In this document: piece after piece, positions 43,020-51,377 of the stretch
Layout: each line of letters opens with the position of its first letter
How positions within the stretch are numbered: the first letter of the stretch is position 1
Assembly (NCBI RefSeq): GCF_030166655.1
Contig: NZ_CP126446.1
Span: 744,001 to 808,000, forward strand
DNA length: 64,000 nucleotides
Direction: 5' to 3'
Source of the DNA: Pontibacillus chungwhensis
Lineage (GTDB): Bacteria; Bacillota; Bacilli; Bacillales; BH030062
Notes under the pieces: generated by a model
Databases searched by the model: none
What the model was told of the DNA's origin: nothing
What the model saw: only the letters and a program-made list of their open reading frames with translations
Program-made: the position numbers and the translations under genes

Positions 43020-45254
43020 ATGAATGATGTTCAAGAAAGTACGGGGGTTCTTGCTGTATTAGAACAAGTTAAGGAGGATTATCCACATCTAGATATAGAT
43101 CATTTCAGTCAGATGGTGCGTCAGTTGATTCAAGCAAAAGGTTATGATTCCTATCACCAACTCTATAACGAAGTGATCTTAAAAGGATTGGATCAAATGG
43201 ATGAGGAAGAGCCGGATTGGACATTTGTGTGTGCCCGGATTTATGCTCAATACTTGTATGAACAAGCAGCTCTTCATCGCCATTTTACTAAAGAGGAGGC
43301 GTATCCGGATTTTTATTCCCTTATTGAGACGTTACATACAAAGGGGATCTATAGCAATCATCTCGTAACCAAATATTCGCAAGAAGAGATTGAAAAGCTT
43401 GGTCGGGAACTTGTTCCGGATCGCGATGCATTTTTCACCTATATTGGATTGAAAACATTGGCAGATAGGTATCTGGCGAAAGACCATCAAGGGCGTTTAT
43501 ATGAACTTCCTCAGGAGCGATTCATGATCATCGCGATGACATTGATGGCAGATGAAAGTACGGATCATCGTCTTGAACTTGTTAAAGAAGCTTATTGGGC
43601 GCTGAGTCATTTGTATATGACTGTTGCAACACCGACGCTTGCGAATGCGGGTAAGAGTTACGGGCAGTTGTCGAGTTGCTTTATTGATACGGTGGATGAC
43701 AGCTTACAGGGGATATTTGATAGCAACACAGACATTGCCAATCTATCGAAAAGCGGAGGTGGGCTTGGCGTTTACCTTGGGAAAATTCGCTCACGAGGAA
43801 GTGATATTAAAGGCTTTAAAGGGGTAAGTTCGGGTGTTATTCCTTGGATGAAGCAACTGAATAACACAGCTGTTAGTGTTGATCAGCTTGGACAGCGGCA
43901 GGGGGCAATAGCTGTCTATTTGGATATCTGGCACCAGGACATTTTCTCATTTCTTGATGCGAAGTTGAATAACGGAGATGATCGACAGCGAACGCACGAT
44001 TTGTTTACAGGCGTTACACTGCCTGATTTGTTCATGGAAGCAGTAGAGAAGCGGGAAGACTGGTATTTGTTTGATCCTCATCAGGTGCGAACGGTCATGG
44101 GCTTTAGTTTAGAAGACTACTATGACGAGGAAGTAGGCGCTGGTAGCTTTCGAGAGAAGTATGCAGCATGTGTGAATGAGCCCCGTTTGGATAAAAAACA
44201 GGTTCCAGCCATTGAGATTATGAAGCGGATGATGGTTTCTCAGCTTGAAACCGGCACACCGTTTATGTTTTACCGTGACGAAGTGAATCGTAAAAATCCG
44301 AACAGCCATAAAGGAATGGTATATTGCACGAATCTTTGTACGGAAATAACTCAAAATCAAAGTGCAACTACAGTGAAAGAACATTACACAGAAGAGGGAC
44401 AGATTGTAACGGTGAAAGATGCTGGGGACTTTGTGGTTTGTAATCTTTCTAGTATCAACCTTGGAAAAGCTGTACCAAATGAGGCGCTAGGGCGTTTAAT
44501 TCCGATTCAGGTGCGGATGCTTGATAACGTGATCGGGCTCAATAACATCCCTGTTCTGCAGGCCCAGCTTACCAATCAGCGCTATCGTGGAATTGGGCTT
44601 GGTACATTCGGTTGGCATCATCTTCTGGCTGTTAAGGGCATTCGTTGGGAATCTGATGAGGCTGTCGAGTACGCAGATTCACTGTATGAACAAATCGCTT
44701 TCCTCACGATTCAGGCGAGCAGTGAATTAGCGCGTGAAAAGGGGGCTTATCCTTATTTTGAAGGATCGAAGTGGGAGACAGGAGAGTACTTTACGGATCG
44801 TGGATATAACAGTAAAGAGTGGACGGCTCTTAAAGAGGAAGTGGAGAAGAAAGGCGTACGAAATGGCTATTTGATGGCGGTTGCACCGAACTCATCCACC
44901 TCCTTAATTGCAGGTAGTACAGCGAGCATTGATCCGATCTTTCAGAAGTTTTATTCGGAAGAAAAGAAAGATTACAAGATTCCTGTAACAGCACCGGACT
45001 TAACCCAGGCCACTTACTGGTATTACAAATCAGCTTATGAAATTGATCAGAAATGGAGCATTCGTCAAAATGCGGCCCGTCAGCGTCATATTGATCAATC
45101 GATCTCATTTAATCTGTATGTAAAGAATACGGTTCAAGCGAAAGAGCTGTTGGACTTGCACCTCACTGCTTGGCGCGAGAAATGCAAGACGACTTATTAT
45201 ATGCGTTCGACCAGCACGGAAAATCTAGATGACTGTGAAAGTTGTTCTTCATAA
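43020..45254 (+). CDS. nrdA: Class I ribonucleoside-diphosphate reductase, alpha subunit
   Basis: 744 residues. The catalytic core includes the first redox Cys in YGQLSSCFIDT, the loop SKSGGGLGVYLGKIRSRGS, the thiyl-radical site in YCTNLCTEIT (Asn, Cys and Glu), and NLSSINLG for the second redox Cys region. The C-terminal ENLDDCESCSS carries the CxxC pair reduced by thioredoxin or glutaredoxin. No RDG-type ATP-cone is obvious at the N-terminus, unlike Escherichia coli NrdA, so the overall activity site may be missing. ATG after AAAGAGGAGG; transcription passes through the B12 riboswitch. Confidence 0.92.
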   Translation: MNDVQESTGVLAVLEQVKEDYPHLDIDHFSQMVRQLIQAKGYDSYHQLYNEVILKGLDQMDEEEPDWTFVCARIYAQYLYEQAALHRHFTKEEAYPDFYSLIETLHTKGIYSNHLVTKYSQEEIEKLGRELVPDRDAFFTYIGLKTLADRYLAKDHQGRLYELPQERFMIIAMTLMADESTDHRLELVKEAYWALSHLYMTVATPTLANAGKSYGQLSSCFIDTVDDSLQGIFDSNTDIANLSKSGGGLGVYLGKIRSRGSDIKGFKGVSSGVIPWMKQLNNTAVSVDQLGQRQGAIAVYLDIWHQDIFSFLDAKLNNGDDRQRTHDLFTGVTLPDLFMEAVEKREDWYLFDPHQVRTVMGFSLEDYYDEEVGAGSFREKYAACVNEPRLDKKQVPAIEIMKRMMVSQLETGTPFMFYRDEVNRKNPNSHKGMVYCTNLCTEITQNQSATTVKEHYTEEGQIVTVKDAGDFVVCNLSSINLGKAVPNEALGRLIPIQVRMLDNVIGLNNIPVLQAQLTNQRYRGIGLGTFGWHHLLAVKGIRWESDEAVEYADSLYEQIAFLTIQASSELAREKGAYPYFEGSKWETGEYFTDRGYNSKEWTALKEEVEKKGVRNGYLMAVAPNSSTSLIAGSTASIDPIFQKFYSEEKKDYKIPVTAPDLTQATYWYYKSAYEIDQKWSIRQNAARQRHIDQSISFNLYVKNTVQAKELLDLHLTAWREKCKTTYYMRSTSTENLDDCESCSS

Positions 45255-45266
45255 GGGGGAGTAGAC

Positions 45267-46310
45267 ATGACAAGCGAATTACAAAAAAGGAACTTGTATG
45301 ATATCTATGCGCCGAACCGATCTACGGCGATTATAAACGGAGAGAGTTCAAACGTATTGAACTGGGATGATGTGCGGTTTAGCTGGGCTTATCCGATGTA
45401 TAAAAATATGCTTGCGAACTTCTGGATTCCAAATGAGATTAATATGGCAAATGATTTACGGCAGTGGAGCGAACTGAGTGATCAAGAGCAGGATACCTTT
45501 AAGAAGATTATTGGACTTTTAGCTTTTCTGGATTCGATTCAGACGGATTATAGCGGGAAGGTAGCGGAATATCTTACGGATTCCAGTTTAACCGCTCTTA
45601 TGCAGGTGCTTTCCTTCCAGGAGGTGGTTCACAACCAGTCCTATTCCTATGTGTTATCTTCTCTTGTTGATAAACAAGAGCAAGATGCAATCTTTGAATA
45701 CTGGAAGCATGATGAGGTCTTGCTTGAGCGGAATGCCTTTATTGCAGAAGGATATAAGGACTTTGTAGAACTTGAGTCGGTTGAATCCTTCCTGAAGTCG
45801 ATTGTATATGATGTGGTGTTAGAAGGGTTGTTCTTCTATGCAGGGTTTGCTTTCTTTTATAACCTGGCCCGTAATCAAAAGATGGTATCAACGAGTACAA
45901 TGATCAATTACATTAACCGGGATGAACAGATCCATGTGAACTTGTTTGAGCATATCTTTAAGGAAGTACTTGCTGAGAATCCTGAATATAAGACCGATGA
46001 GTTCATGCAGTTTGTTACCGATACGTTTAAGGAAGCAGCCGAGCTTGAGATAAAATGGGGACGTTATATTATAGGTAATCATTTCGAAGGGTTATCGATC
46101 CAAGATGTGGAAGATTATATTAAATTTATGGCGAACAAACGATGCAAAGAACTTGGCGCTTTGAAACCATTTGAAGGTTACACTAAGAACCCTCTTAAAT
46201 GGATTAAAGCCTATCAGGACGTCAATAGCGGGAAATCAGACTTCTTTGAACAGAAATCGCGCCAATACACCAAAGTTCATTATCAGGACAACGGATTTGA
46301 CGATCTCTAA
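45267..46310 (+). CDS. nrdB: Class I ribonucleoside-diphosphate reductase, beta subunit
   Basis: 347 residues. Metal ligands follow the class I pattern: Asp in LLAFLDSIQTDY, Glu and His in FQEVVHNQSYSYV with the radical Tyr four residues after the His, Glu in VVLEGLFFYAGF, and Glu/His in NRDEQIHVNLFEH. The tyrosyl radical residue is therefore kept. The C-terminal peptide ends YQDNGFDDL, for docking to NrdA. It lies 12 bp after nrdA. Confidence 0.93.
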   Translation: MTSELQKRNLYDIYAPNRSTAIINGESSNVLNWDDVRFSWAYPMYKNMLANFWIPNEINMANDLRQWSELSDQEQDTFKKIIGLLAFLDSIQTDYSGKVAEYLTDSSLTALMQVLSFQEVVHNQSYSYVLSSLVDKQEQDAIFEYWKHDEVLLERNAFIAEGYKDFVELESVESFLKSIVYDVVLEGLFFYAGFAFFYNLARNQKMVSTSTMINYINRDEQIHVNLFEHIFKEVLAENPEYKTDEFMQFVTDTFKEAAELEIKWGRYIIGNHFEGLSIQDVEDYIKFMANKRCKELGALKPFEGYTKNPLKWIKAYQDVNSGKSDFFEQKSRQYTKVHYQDNGFDDL

Positions 46311-46339
46311 CGTGGTACACTAGAACCACCAAAACTTTT

Positions 46340-46381
46340 CGTGCCAGACACCCTTTAGCGTGCTAAAGGGTGTCTGGCACG
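46340..46381. repeat. Perfect GTGCCAGACAC palindrome, copy in nrdB-nucleotidyltransferase gap
   Basis: Two 19-bp arms (46340-46358 and 46363-46381), CGTGCCAGACACCCTTTAG and its exact complement, enclose a 4-base loop CGTG. There is no T-run. The words GTGTCTGGCAC and CTAAAGGG also occur at 727-758. To the right, AGTGCTTTATAGTGTGAAAGG resembles the loop part of the 36291 element. Confidence 0.85.
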
Positions 46382-46417
46382 TAGCAGTGCTTTATAGTGT
46401 GAAAGGGGTGGAGTGGG

Positions 46418-47182
46418 ATGATTGGTGAACAGTTGAGGGCGATTGAGGAGGAGTATGAGGTGAAGGTGCTGTATGCGTGCGAGGCAGGCAGCAGGGCCTA
46501 TGGAATCTCAAGTGAGATGAGCGATTATGACGTTCGGTTTATTTATGTACATAAAGAAGATTGGTATCTATCGATAGATGAGAAGCGTGATGTGATTGAG
46601 AAGCCACTATCTGAACAATTAGATTTGAGTGGCTGGGAGCTAAAGAAAGCGCTCAAGTTATTGCGGAAATCGAATCCTTCCATGCTTGAATGGCTCTATT
46701 CGGAACAGGTTTATATGGAACAGGAAGGTTTTATGGATCGATTAAGGCGTATTATGCCATCAGCTTTTAATCCACTTTCCGTTCTTCATCACTATCACAA
46801 AATGGCGAAACGGAATCATAAAGAGCTTGGTAAAGGGAGTCAGGTTCAAGTTAAACGGTATATCAATGTTTTTCGCCCTTTACTTATGTGTAGATGGGTT
46901 CTTTCCTATCATGAATTTCCTCCTCTTCCACTCAGCAAGCTTCTGCAAGACGAAAGCGTACCAGTAGAGATTAAAAGCCAGATGAATGATGTGCTTTCCG
47001 AGAAGATGAAAGCTCCGGACGTTTCTTACATGGAACGTATGAAAGATTTGGATCAGTACATCCAAACGGAATTCCACCAAATCGAACAGGAATTGAGTAA
47101 CATTCAACCCCCTTCTCATTCAGTCACACGTGAGTTAGATGAGCTATTCCGCTTTACGGTACGTCATATTCATACCTCTTAG
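46418..47182 (+). CDS. RlaP/YcgL-type predicted nucleotidyltransferase
   Basis: 254 residues. The nucleotidyltransferase signature is EAGSRAYGISSEMSDYDVRFIYVH (residues 22-45): GS followed by the DxD pair. SNPSMLEWLYS and HYHKMAKRNHKEL continue the family pattern found in the poorly characterised YcgL proteins and in RlaP, the RNA-ligase-associated nucleotidyltransferase. No RNA ligase gene is adjacent. The substrate is unknown. GAAAGGGGTGGAG precedes the ATG. Confidence 0.87.
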   Translation: MIGEQLRAIEEEYEVKVLYACEAGSRAYGISSEMSDYDVRFIYVHKEDWYLSIDEKRDVIEKPLSEQLDLSGWELKKALKLLRKSNPSMLEWLYSEQVYMEQEGFMDRLRRIMPSAFNPLSVLHHYHKMAKRNHKELGKGSQVQVKRYINVFRPLLMCRWVLSYHEFPPLPLSKLLQDESVPVEIKSQMNDVLSEKMKAPDVSYMERMKDLDQYIQTEFHQIEQELSNIQPPSHSVTRELDELFRFTVRHIHTS

Positions 47183-47213
47183 AAGATTTTGTTGAAAAGT
47201 TAAAAGAAACCTC

Positions 47214-47244
47214 TTTACCTTAACGTAACGTGAACGTTTACGAT
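47214..47244 (+). promoter_or_regulatory. MerR-type promoter of the MerR-methyltransferase gene
   Basis: TTTACC (47214-47219) and TACGAT (47239-47244) are 19 bp apart. The spacer holds AACGT...ACGTT inverted arms (47222-47238). It lies directly upstream of the regulator's own gene, implying autoregulation. Confidence 0.65.
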
Positions 47245-47274
47245 AGGTTTATAGCCAAAAGGGGGACTAGAATG

Positions 47275-48303
47275 ATGAAAATTAAAGAAGTAGCCACGAA
47301 GTTAAACACCACGCAGCGCACAATACGATTTTATGAGGAAAAGGGTCTCATTCAGCCTGATAAGGGTGATAATGATTACCGTTATTATACGGAACAACAC
47401 CTATGGAAACTCCAAACAATCTTATCTCTAAGAGAAGTGGGCATGTCTACAGCTCAAATCAAGAAGACCCTTATGAGCGAGGAAGAAGTGGGGCGCTATT
47501 TGAATATGCAGCGTTCGGCGCTTTATGAAGAGTGGTTAGAGATTAAAGATATGATCGGAACGATTGATCAAATGATTGAGAAGAATGAAGACCAGGAGCT
47601 CGTCAAAGAAGATATTTTTGCACTAGCTGATCAGTTAAAAACGCTAAAAGAAAAGCGCAAAGGTTGGCAAGATCAATGGAATTTTGACAGCCAGGCACGG
47701 GGATATGATGAGAGTTTAAAGATGAATGGATATCGGTTCAACGTTCATGAAAATTATGAGGATGCGCTGGCTAAAGCGATTGAATCTATCCGGCCGTTAA
47801 AAGGTGAAAAAGGCGTGGATATTGGAACGGGTACAGGGAATCTTGGTTCTAAGTGTCTACCTCTTGGGGCCCACGTCATAGGAGTGGACCAGTCTGAGGA
47901 AATGTTGAAGGTGTGTAAGGAGAAACATCCAGACATCGATGTTCGGAACGGCCATTTTCTAGCGCTGCCTGTCATGGATGGGGAGGCAGATTTTATTACG
48001 ACGAGCTATGCTCTGCACCATGTGACAGAACAAGAGAAGGAGTTAGCCTTACGAGAGATGGACCGGATCTTAAAGCCGAAGGGGCGTATTGCGATTGTGG
48101 ACTTGATGTTTGCCAATGCACATGATCGTGCCCGGGTGATCAAAGGCTTTGAAGAAGAGGGAAATCAGGAAGCTCTTTATGCGATTGAAGATGAGTTTTA
48201 TGCGGATCGGTCCAATTTAGTGGAGTGGTTTAAGCAATTAGGATACACGGTTCATACTCACTCGTTTAACGATATCCTGCATATGGTATATGCCGAGAAA
48301 TAA
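47275..48303 (+). CDS. MerR regulator fused to SAM-dependent methyltransferase
   Basis: 342 residues from ATG 47275 (or 47272), after AAAAGGGGG. A longer frame from GTG 47230 would start inside the promoter. The N-terminal MerR domain (about 1-70) reads KIKEVATKLNTTQRTIRFYEEKGLIQPDKGDNDYRYYT. A coiled coil of about 75-130 links it to a class I methyltransferase domain (about 145-342) with motif I VDIGTGTGNLGSKC, GVDQSEEML and YALHHVTEQEKELALREMDRILKPKGRIAIVDL. The fusion could sense SAM or the methyl acceptor and regulate itself; this is inference. Confidence 0.9.
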   Translation: MKIKEVATKLNTTQRTIRFYEEKGLIQPDKGDNDYRYYTEQHLWKLQTILSLREVGMSTAQIKKTLMSEEEVGRYLNMQRSALYEEWLEIKDMIGTIDQMIEKNEDQELVKEDIFALADQLKTLKEKRKGWQDQWNFDSQARGYDESLKMNGYRFNVHENYEDALAKAIESIRPLKGEKGVDIGTGTGNLGSKCLPLGAHVIGVDQSEEMLKVCKEKHPDIDVRNGHFLALPVMDGEADFITTSYALHHVTEQEKELALREMDRILKPKGRIAIVDLMFANAHDRARVIKGFEEEGNQEALYAIEDEFYADRSNLVEWFKQLGYTVHTHSFNDILHMVYAEK

Positions 48304-48314
48304 AATGAAACCTC

Positions 48315-48350
48315 AAAAAACACTCAAGTCTTGTAAACTTGAGTGTTTTT
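48315..48350. terminator. Bidirectional terminator
   Basis: AAAAACACTCAAGT and ACTTGAGTGTTTTT pair perfectly between convergent genes. Confidence 0.9.
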
Positions 48351-48357
48351 AGTCGTA

Positions 48358-48705
48358 TTACTCGCAGAAATCTTCTCCATTCTCCGTTCCCCATGTGTGC
48401 ATCGCGTGGAGGATCGGCATAAGAGTCGTTCCTTTATCTGTTAGTGTATATTCGACTTTTGGTGGGATTTCATCATACTGCCGGCGGTCGATGAAGCCAT
48501 CGGTTTCTAATTCTTTTAATTGCTGGGTTAAGACTTTGTGTGACACTCCGGGTAACAAACGCCTGAGGGCATTATATCGATACGTTCCCTCAGTACCTAG
48601 GTGCCATAGAATAACAGGCTTCCATTTTCCGCCCATTTTCTTTAATGTATATTGAATGGAACATTTTAATTTCCCTTGATCATCTACTTGAAGAGGTTCG
48701 TCCAC
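48358..48705 (-). CDS. HxlR family transcriptional regulator
   Basis: 115 residues from GTG 48705 (AAAGGAGGG upstream). The winged-helix pattern is YTLKKMGGKWKPVILWHLGTEGTYRYNALRRLLPGVSHKVLTQQLKELETDGFIDRR. A cysteine at residue 15 (KLKCSIQYTL) occupies the place used as redox sensor by YodB/HypR-type members. It is divergent from a VOC dioxygenase/glyoxalase gene, as many quinone- or electrophile-responsive HxlR regulators are. Confidence 0.9.
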   Translation of the reverse strand: MDEPLQVDDQGKLKCSIQYTLKKMGGKWKPVILWHLGTEGTYRYNALRRLLPGVSHKVLTQQLKELETDGFIDRRQYDEIPPKVEYTLTDKGTTLMPILHAMHTWGTENGEDFCE

Positions 48706-48744
48706 CGTTGGTTCCCTCCTTTACTTACTTTTAGGTTAGTCTCT

Positions 48745-48782
48745 TACGTAAAAGTGCATACTTACATACTGAACTATACTTA
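48745..48782. promoter_or_regulatory. Possible HxlR operator between divergent genes
   Basis: AGTGCATACT (48753-48762) is an interrupted palindrome, CATACT is repeated directly 9 bp downstream, and further TATACTTA follows. The region is the only structured part of the divergent gap. The exact binding site cannot be fixed by eye. Confidence 0.3.
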
Positions 48783-48826
48783 TTTACAATAACAATTGTC
48801 AAAAGAAAAACAGGAGGGAAAACGAT

Positions 48827-49321
48827 ATGCAACCATATCCACGAAATTTCTCACACATTGGACTATCTGTTCCTAATATTCAAGAAGCCATTAAATTTTA
48901 TACAGAAGTATTCGGATGGTACATCATTATGGAACCATCTAAGGTATACAATGACGATACTCCAGTAGGCCAAATGTGCCGCGATGTATTCGGAGATAAT
49001 TGGGAAGAGATTGAAATTGCCCATTTATCTACAGGCGACCGTATCGGCGTTGAGCTATTCGCATTTGGAAATAACGAAACGCCTGAAGACAACTTTGAGT
49101 TCTGGAAAACGGGGATCTTCCATTTCTGTATCCAAGATCCAAATATTGAAGAAACGGTTGAGACCATTAAATCATATGGCGGTAAACAGCGCATGCCAAT
49201 TCGTGAATACTATCCTGGCGAGAAGCCATACAAAATGGTTTATGTTGAAGATCCATTTGGTAACGTATTTGAAATTTATACGCACAGCTATGAGCTAACG
49301 TACTCTGCTGGTGAATATTAA
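48827..49321 (+). CDS. VOC family protein (glyoxalase/extradiol dioxygenase fold)
   Basis: 164 residues. Two VOC half-motifs are visible: FSHIGLSVPNIQEAIKFYTEVFGW at the N-terminus (His metal ligand) and KMVYVEDPFGNVFEIYTH near the C-terminus (Glu ligand). AFGNNETPEDNFEFWKTGIFHFCIQD lies between. ATG after CAGGAGGG. It is divergent from the HxlR regulator and probably detoxifies an electrophile or catechol sensed by it. Confidence 0.9.
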   Translation: MQPYPRNFSHIGLSVPNIQEAIKFYTEVFGWYIIMEPSKVYNDDTPVGQMCRDVFGDNWEEIEIAHLSTGDRIGVELFAFGNNETPEDNFEFWKTGIFHFCIQDPNIEETVETIKSYGGKQRMPIREYYPGEKPYKMVYVEDPFGNVFEIYTHSYELTYSAGEY

Positions 49322-49327
49322 AATCGC

Positions 49328-49363
49328 GAAAGCCCTCTGATTAAATAGATCAGAGGGCTTTCT
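49328..49363. terminator. Bidirectional terminator
   Basis: GAAAGCCCTCTGAT and ATCAGAGGGCTTTC pair perfectly between convergent genes. Confidence 0.9.
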
Positions 49364-49376
49364 TTGTGCTAGGGGA

Positions 49377-50429
49377 TTAGCTGTAGTTCGTTTGAATTGT
49401 TTTTCTCTTTTCTTTATAATTCTTCCAAGATAAAGGGAATTGTTTCATAAGCTTCTTGAAAACGATGATGGCCTCACCTAATACCACGTATTTGGCTGTA
49501 TCGGTAATGATACGTTGAGAAAGGATAGTGGCGATCGTATAGGCTAGCGGAAGAGATATACATACAAGCAGCAAGGAAAACTCACTGCCCCAGCCGTTAT
49601 GCCTCATCCATTCCATAATCGGTAGATGTAAGATATAAATAAAAGCTGTTCTTCTCCCGCCTATAGTGAAGGGTTTCGTTGTCTTAGGGATCCATGGGAG
49701 AAAGGCGACGATTCCAAGACCCATCACCACGTAATAAACACCTCTTAACCCTATCCCTTCAAGAACTCCTATATTCATTGTCTCAAAAGAGCTTCTTCCT
49801 AATAGGAAATCCCGGGTAATGTCGAGGGGGAGTAGGCTTAAAATGATGACGGATAAGCCCGCACTTAAGAGGCCCCACTTCTTTGCCTGTTCTTTTTTGA
49901 AGACGTCGAAAGCTCCTTTATTTAAATAGTAACCAAGGATAAAGAAGGGGAAAAATACAAACGTTCGGGACAGGCTAAATTCATGACCAGCCCCTTCAAC
50001 CAATCCAATTCCAATACCGGCTGCGATCGCTGTTACTACAGGCTTGTTCAATTTCGTAAATATAAATAAAAGCAAATTCCACCAGTATAAACTTAAAAGG
50101 AACCATAGACCAAAACTAGGCATCAACCAGTTAATGCTTTGCCAATGATCCAGATTGTATAGAAACTGAAAGATTAAAAAAGGAACGAAAAGCCGAATCG
50201 TTATTTTCTCAATATAACCTGTATCTAGAAATTTCTTAGAGAAAAAACCGGTTAACAAGATTAAGGCTGGCATTCGGAAAGATGTTAAGAAATTATTTAT
50301 AAAGTACACAACGTCATTTTCATATTTAAAGGGACTAATTAAGTGCCCGAATACGACTAGCAGAACTAGTACAAAACGAGCGTTATCAATATAAGGGTCT
50401 CTCTTTGATGGTTTTATAGGTTGGCTCAT
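49377..50429 (-). CDS. Acyltransferase family 3 membrane protein
   Basis: 350 residues with about ten helices. The N-terminal motif RDPYIDNARFVLVLLVVFGHLISPF has the conserved R/D and catalytic-type His of the fucose/polysaccharide O-acetyltransferase (acyltransferase 3) family. RTFVFFPFFILGYYLNK and GGRRTAFIYILHLPIMEW complete the pattern. It is predicted to acetylate a cell-envelope glycan. It is divergent from the TipA-type regulator. Confidence 0.88.
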   Translation of the reverse strand: MSQPIKPSKRDPYIDNARFVLVLLVVFGHLISPFKYENDVVYFINNFLTSFRMPALILLTGFFSKKFLDTGYIEKITIRLFVPFLIFQFLYNLDHWQSINWLMPSFGLWFLLSLYWWNLLLFIFTKLNKPVVTAIAAGIGIGLVEGAGHEFSLSRTFVFFPFFILGYYLNKGAFDVFKKEQAKKWGLLSAGLSVIILSLLPLDITRDFLLGRSSFETMNIGVLEGIGLRGVYYVVMGLGIVAFLPWIPKTTKPFTIGGRRTAFIYILHLPIMEWMRHNGWGSEFSLLLVCISLPLAYTIATILSQRIITDTAKYVVLGEAIIVFKKLMKQFPLSWKNYKEKRKTIQTNYS

Positions 50430-50538
50430 AGTTGCTCACTTCACACTACCTTTGCTCGTAATTCTTGTCACACATGCTTACCTATAGTATCAAATTTAAA
50501 TCCCTTGATGGGAAAAAATTTATTTTTGATGATTGTCG

Positions 50539-50569
50539 TTGACTCTCACGTTGCGTGATAGCTTATTGT
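50539..50569 (+). promoter_or_regulatory. MerR-type promoter of the TipA-like regulator gene
   Basis: TTGACT (50539-50544) and TATTGT (50564-50569) are 19 bp apart. The near-perfect palindrome TCACGTTGCGTGA (50546-50558) occupies the spacer. Confidence 0.7.
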
Positions 50570-50594
50570 TTAAAGTAGAAAGGGGGGATTGCTG

Positions 50595-51323
50595 ATGAAA
50601 GTAAAAGAAGTTGCTGATCTAAGTGGTGTGAGTGTGCGGACGCTTCATTACTACGATGAGATCGGGATTCTGTGTCCGGGGGAAACGACGGCTAAAGGGT
50701 ACCGGATCTATACAGATGAAGATCTTCAGGTGTTGCAGCAAATTCTATTCTTTAAAGAGATGGGATTTCCCTTAAAGAAAATCCATGAGATTATCCATTC
50801 TGCTGACTTTGATCGAATCGAAGCAATGGAGATGCACCGGAGCGCATTGCTGGAAAAGAGAAGTCGGCTAGATCGGATGTTAGAAACGGTAGAGAAGACG
50901 ATTAAAAACGCGAAAGGAGAGGGGAACATGACGAATGAAGAAAGATTTGAAGGGTTTGATTTTAGCCAAAACCCTTATGAAGAAGAGGCGAGAGAGAAAT
51001 ATGGAGACCAGGCCGTGGATGAATCTTGGCAAGCGATCAAGAAAATGGACCCGGAGAAGATAAAAGAACAGACGGGGATCATCTATACAAAACTTGCTAA
51101 GTTGAGAAAGGGTGATCCAAGTTCCCCGGAAGCGCAAGAAGCTATAGAAGAGTGGTACCATTTCCTTAACCGGATCGGCCATTATCCACCAGAAGCTTTC
51201 AGAGGGCTTGGGCAGTTATATGTCGATGATGAGCGATTCACTCAAAATATTGATCAATACGGCGAGGGGTTAGCTGCATTTATGAAAGAAGCGATGACTT
51301 CCTTTGCAGATCGGAAGAAATAA
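50595..51323 (+). CDS. MerR family regulator with TipAS-type effector domain
   Basis: 242 residues from ATG 50595 (AGGGGGGAT upstream). The MerR domain reads KVKEVADLSGVSVRTLHYYDEIGILCPGETTAKGYRIYT (2-40), a coiled coil spans about 75-112, and the TipAS domain about 115-242 contains NPYEEEAREKYGDQAVDESWQAI and HYPPEAFRGLGQLYVDDERFTQNID. TipAL and Mta bind drugs through this domain and activate efflux genes and their own promoter; the 19-bp-spacer promoter upstream fits autoregulation. Confidence 0.92.
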   Translation: MKVKEVADLSGVSVRTLHYYDEIGILCPGETTAKGYRIYTDEDLQVLQQILFFKEMGFPLKKIHEIIHSADFDRIEAMEMHRSALLEKRSRLDRMLETVEKTIKNAKGEGNMTNEERFEGFDFSQNPYEEEAREKYGDQAVDESWQAIKKMDPEKIKEQTGIIYTKLAKLRKGDPSSPEAQEAIEEWYHFLNRIGHYPPEAFRGLGQLYVDDERFTQNIDQYGEGLAAFMKEAMTSFADRKK

Positions 51324-51377
51324 TCCTCCAAGCCTCTTTTCATTCGTGATAAGGTTAACAGAAAGGGGGCGTATTCT

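Noticed and set aside
47230-47274. Upstream GTG start for the MerR-methyltransferase
   Set aside because: It lies within the promoter spacer and -10 region, so it would not be transcribed. The AAAAGGGGG site supports 47272/47275.
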